NCBI GenBank assembly: GCA_030765065.1
Contig: CM060987.1
Span: 71,310,557-71,374,556, forward strand
Direction: 5' to 3'
Source of the DNA: Deroplatys truncata
Lineage: Eukaryota > Arthropoda > Insecta > Mantodea > Mantidae
Length of the DNA: 64,000 bases
Positions 60,694 through 64,000 of this stretch are shown here, piece after piece. The notes under the pieces were generated by a model. It was not told where the DNA came from, searched no databases, and was given only the letters and a program-made list of their open reading frames with translations. Position numbers and translations under genes: made by a program. Each line of letters starts with the position of its first letter. The first letter of the stretch is position 1.

Positions 60694-60857
60694 CCCTGAA
60701 AACTCCGCACTGCTGGCAAAATGTGAACCGCTTCAGCAAGACGTTTTGCATACTCTTCGGGGGCTACTTCTCGAATGGTAACGTTTTTCATGTCAGGAGC
60801 GAAGTGCGTCTTTATACATTGTAGGTAGTTATGTTCCTCTAAGCAGGGCTTGGTGGC
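60694..60857 (-). CDS. putative internal exon, unknown protein
   Basis: The minus strand has a good acceptor, TTTTCTACTGTTGGCAG, ending at 60858, and an open frame starting ATKPCLEEHNYLQC at 60857. It runs through MKNVTIREVAPEEYAKRL and AEAVHILPAVRSFQ. A possible donor GTATTT at 60693 would give a 164-nt exon with 54 complete codons; the frame itself stays open to about 60324. The segment is mixed in composition, not low-complexity. It has two Cys residues nine positions apart and an amphipathic helix-like stretch. Codon third positions are GC-richer than the surroundings. I do not recognise the family. The donor is weak, and no flanking exon was found in the window, so it could also be a fragment of an unidentified mobile element. 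Confidence 0.35.
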
Positions 60858-61920
60858 CTGCCAACAGTAGAAAATTATTATTTGCTGAATTTGAATTAAT
60901 ATTTCCCAACTTCTGTTCATGATTACTTATTGACAGCAAATGTATTAACCACTCAGCAAAGCAGCTGATATGAATGCAATTTAGGCTATGGAAACATTAG
61001 TTATTAAGTGATCAGATTTTTCTTGGCCCGGTTCCATTTTTTATACTCTGAATATGTCTGAAAAGATTTCAAAGATTCCTTTTTAAGTATTCCTTTTTGG
61101 CACTTAGCAAATCTTACAAAATAAAGAAATTAGGTTAAAATCGGCGATATCTGCCTGCGCTTTATGCGTTTTAGTTACGTCCTATAAACATTTGTAACAG
61201 CAAAGATGTATTTGCCCCGTGGGATCCAGCGCTTTTTTGTCTTTCTTTTAGTGCACATTTCACCAAGTTCAGTAAAATAGTGTTAATTACACAGCTTAAC
61301 ACATTTGCAAAGAAGTTTCAGGGCAGCGTTATCAGCATCAGCAACAGTAACAGCAAAAAGATGGAAATTATGTTTTGCATATTTGTAGAGGAGCGCATTA
61401 AAGCGCTAATTCATCGCCAGATGGTGTAAGCTAATTTGTAGAATGTTTAAAGAGATCTGACACCATTTGCTTAGGTAACTTCATCTATATTTATTACGTC
61501 TTTATATTCTGCCTTGCATTACAATTTGATGAAAATTTGGATCACCTGTGCGCACTAAAATTGTTTTTATGAAAGTTCATTAAAATTAAAGGGGGAAATG
61601 GAATTGAGGAAAGCACTAAGAAAATGGGGATGTGGGACAAAGATAAATGATTAGTAGAAAGAGAAAGAGAATGGATTAGAGAGAAGAAAAAGCAGTCTCA
61701 CCGAAAGGGATGGAGAGAAAAAAATACCTGAAGTGTAGGTAAAAGCAACACAGATAATTCACCTTGGTCTGTGCGCGTGCCCCAACCAGGTAACTCTTTT
61801 GTGTAAGAGTGGCACACGAGTTAACACCGGTAGTGAGATATTTCTCATGTTTTCTCTGGTTCTTTTTAACGACATCTAGTTATAATTTTCATGTTTGAAA
61901 CTCCGTTGGTATTACTCTGA
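60858..61920. other. non-coding between the two candidate exons
   Basis: AT-rich with a purine-rich stretch at 61600-61730. If both candidate exons are real, this is either intron of the minus-strand gene or intergenic sequence. Confidence 0.4.
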
Positions 61921-62440
61921 ATGGCGAGCGATCATCGGAGGGCTACTGTAGTGGAAATAAATGCACCAAGCTGCATATTTTCCCTGGTAAATTGCATTAG
62001 GTTCGGTTTTGCGTTCCAGCCGGGAATAACAGACGGCGAGCGCTTCGGCTGTAATCGGAAGCTTTCGGATGGTCGTGCGCTGTGCCATAGACCAAGCTGG
62101 CTGAAGGGGGGAGGGGAATTCAAACTGGTTTGGTGGCGTTCGAAGCCCGGCCAGCCGGTGCGCTCAGTTGTGAGTTTGGACTCTTGCAGGCTAGCTGCGG
62201 GTGAAGTCTTCTCTTCTTTGCTCCGTTTTGGCGGCGTGTTCGTTTAACATTCACCTGTCAGGGGGTGTCTTCCTTCGTTTCTTGCTCTCTTCCTCTTCTC
62301 ATTCAATCCTTAGCTGTGCGTGTCCTTTCCTGAAACAGATCTCCTGCCTTGCTGTATTTTCTATCACGCCCCCTAAAACCCTTTCCATCCCGAAACCCTT
62401 ATCAGTGACTTGGAATCTAATGTACAAAGCCTAATCGTTC
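61921..62440 (+). promoter_or_regulatory. GC-richer, CpG-containing segment, possible promoter or 5' region
   Basis: The segment is visibly richer in G, C and CpG than the flanks. It contains a TCAGTTG initiator-like string at 62164-62170, with no TATA box about 30 bp upstream. An ATG frame at 61921-62247 (108 codons) shows no domain. The position, about 0.5 kb upstream of a candidate coding exon on the same strand, suggests a TATA-less promoter or a 5' untranslated exon. This is inferred from composition only. Confidence 0.3.
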
Positions 62441-62921
62441 AAAATCTAGTTAATCCGAACAAAACATCCTGTGATTCGGTAGTGTTTGGAAGTGTGGTGT
62501 TTTTTACAAGTGTGATATCGTTCCATTTTTTAAATTTTAGACTTTGCTGTATTTATTGTTACTTTTGAGTAATTGTTTATAGTTGACATCATTAAGGTTT
62601 TTGACATTAAGTTGTTAATATTTTTATAATTATATATATGCTGCGAAATTATCGTTATTGTTTCGGAGGGGTTTATATCGTTTAAAACCAAACGGTTTTC
62701 TGTGCATTAGAAAAGTTAATTTATTGCTGTTAAAAATTATTTGACACTGTGAGACAAGCGTGTGTATTAACTTATCGGAGAGAGATTTAAAACTTTTTTT
62801 TTGTAAGTCACTGTTTTGGGTACAAACCTTGCCATTAAATTCGACACCCTGTATTTTCACTCCTACTCGTATTTTCCTCCTCCCTCCTATTTTTCGTTCA
62901 CCTCCTACCCTTATTCCACAG
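62441..62921 (+). other. AT-rich stretch ending in a splice acceptor-like site
   Basis: It ends with the pyrimidine-rich CACCTCCTACCCTTATTCCACAG at 62899-62921, split here as CCTCCTACCC and TTATTCCACAG. This is a strong acceptor-like sequence. In that reading this stretch is an intron. Confidence 0.4.
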
Positions 62922-63388
62922 CCGCGGCTTCGCACGGCAGTTGTTTCTGTTGCTGTAACCAGTGTTGTACTTGCGTGCTTGTTGCACGGAATTCTTCTGC
63001 TACTTCCACGGCGAACAACACAGCGACTTCTTCGACAAACATCCCCGCTTATCATCCTCCTTACCACTACCACCCGCACCCACCTCCACCTCCCCCTCCT
63101 GGCGGTCTGACAGCCACAACTATATCGATAGTCAATCGCTATCACAATCGTAACTTGTCGACAATCCCTACAGCCGCTGTAGCAGCTACTTCCAATAATT
63201 ACAATCACTACCATCATTTGCAAAACAACCTCCACAATACGAACCTAAACAGCAACCACATTCACGGCAATTTAAATAACCTTGTGGTTGTCGGTGACGT
63301 GACGTCATCGCCGACGTCATCAACAGTTACAACGGCAACAACGCCGCCAACCAAGCGAGTCCAGGACGAGGAAGAAGACGTCCAAATG
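62922..63388 (+). CDS. putative coding exon, Ser/Thr/Asn/His-rich low-complexity protein
   Basis: The open frame has no ATG before its last codon, so it is more likely an internal exon than a start. It begins after a pyrimidine tract and CAG (62921) and ends ATG followed by GTGAGC at 63389, a good donor in phase 0. The protein starts with a short Cys cluster (CFCCCNQCCTC), then a Ser/Thr/Asn-rich part, a His/Tyr/Pro stretch with seven prolines (HPHPPPPPPPGG), an Asn/His-rich part (NNYNHYHH) and SSPTSSTVTTATTPPTKR. It closes with the acidic VQDEEEDVQM. Such composition is typical of disordered N-terminal parts of insect transcription regulators, but I cannot name the gene. The minus-strand frame over the same bases is a shadow. 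Confidence 0.5.
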
Positions 63389-64000
63389 GTGAGCACGTGA
63401 CTTATTCATTTGTTGTGACGATACTAGCCGCTTAGTAATGATCATTCAAGTTCAAGCGAACAACGTGGTGTTGGAAGGTCGCCTGCCCACGGCTTTCCTT
63501 TCACTTGCAAGTTCGTTTCAAGGTCTCCACTAGAGTTCATGAGGGAAAAGGAGACAGTAGTGTAGTTATGTTTTTATAAGCAATATCGCGTTTGATTGGT
63601 TTTGTCTTCTGTGTCAACTTCTATTTTATAAAACAGCCTTTGGTGTTTTTAAAAATTATCGGTATGTTTAGCTAAATTTTAGAAATGCACATAGTCATTC
63701 TTGCTTACGAAAATTGACGTAGGTAGAAAACTCATGAGCACTAATTTGCTCTAAAAGCATAAAATTCCACGAAAATTGACATAGGCAGGAATCTCGTGGG
63801 TGCATTTTTAAAAACATATTTTCCCTTGCATATCTAATGATACTCGTATATTTTTTTTTAAAAAAAAGTAAGTTTGCAATATAGTAGATATTTGTTTACA
63901 AAATAGTGCATGTTCTGTTGCGAAGAATAATAAAGGTATAAAACATATACATATAAATGAATATTTCATAAAGTGAAATTCCGAAGAACTAGATATATTA
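63389..64000 (+). other. probable intron start
   Basis: Follows the GTGAGC donor. It is AT-rich with no further open frame of note. Two similar phrases, ACGAAAATTGACGTAGGTAG and ACGAAAATTGACATAGGCAG, lie about 60 bp apart (63707 and 63770), which suggests a short tandem duplication. The likely continuation exon lies outside the window. Confidence 0.4.

Noticed and set aside
62630-63235. 201-codon minus-strand frame over the 63-kb exon
   Set aside because: It is the shadow of the plus-strand low-complexity exon. The Arg/Val-rich sequence follows from complementing Thr/Ser/Asn codons.
1-64000. CRISPR arrays, rRNA genes, telomeric repeats, operons
   Set aside because: None seen. The window is eukaryotic, and the regular repeats present are microsatellites or dispersed transposable elements.

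Overview
The window is eukaryotic nuclear DNA: AT-rich, free of bacterial gene structure, packed with decayed transposable elements, tRNA-derived SINEs and microsatellites, and nearly empty of protein-coding sequence. Tc1/mariner relics, RNase H-bearing and endonuclease-type LINEs, several tRNA SINEs (one with a GGCGAATGCTGGGA body motif that I recall from hemimetabolous insects) and a TATA/TCAGTT-type core promoter point to an arthropod, most likely an insect with a large genome. The species cannot be fixed from the sequence alone. Most open frames in the window are chance frames in AT-rich DNA.

Layout. 1-9.3 kb is non-coding DNA with three copies of a dispersed repeat about 860 bp long, here called the CTTTCTCTAC family. 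9.7-10.35 kb holds an internally deleted mariner/IS630-type element with about 95-bp terminal inverted repeats. 11.3-15.9 kb is a ruined two-ORF LINE (zinc-knuckle ORF1; endonuclease and reverse transcriptase ORF2). 16-25.2 kb has SINE copies and more copies of the repeat family. 25.7-26.7 kb is a dead Tc1 transposase. 27.7-31.5 kb has a further repeat copy, SINEs and ATT microsatellites. 31.5-36.5 kb is featureless. 36.5-39.05 kb is a SINE cluster ending in a 550-bp SINE with an 11-bp target-site duplication. 42-49.3 kb has repeat copies and an inverted SINE pair flanked by a perfect 15-bp target-site duplication. Around 50.1-50.6 kb lies a promoter-like or solo-LTR-like segment. 51.7-59.6 kb has more repeat copies (nested with SINEs) and a LINE RNase H fragment.

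Only two places look like host gene sequence. One is a putative minus-strand internal exon at 60.69-60.86 kb. The other is a putative plus-strand exon at 62.92-63.39 kb encoding a Ser/Thr/Asn/His-rich, low-complexity segment with a proline run and an acidic end, with a good acceptor and donor. The GC-richer, CpG-containing stretch 61.9-62.4 kb upstream could be its promoter or 5' region. The window is therefore probably intergenic or intronic DNA ending near the start of a regulatory-type gene.

The strongest candidate for something undescribed is the CTTTCTCTAC repeat family: 14 copies or fragments, roughly 15% of the window, short inverted termini, no transposase, and a fixed internal hot-spot where microsatellites repeatedly arise. 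Second is the SINE family whose tRNA-like part lies inside the element rather than at its 5' end, one example of which inserted as an inverted pair.
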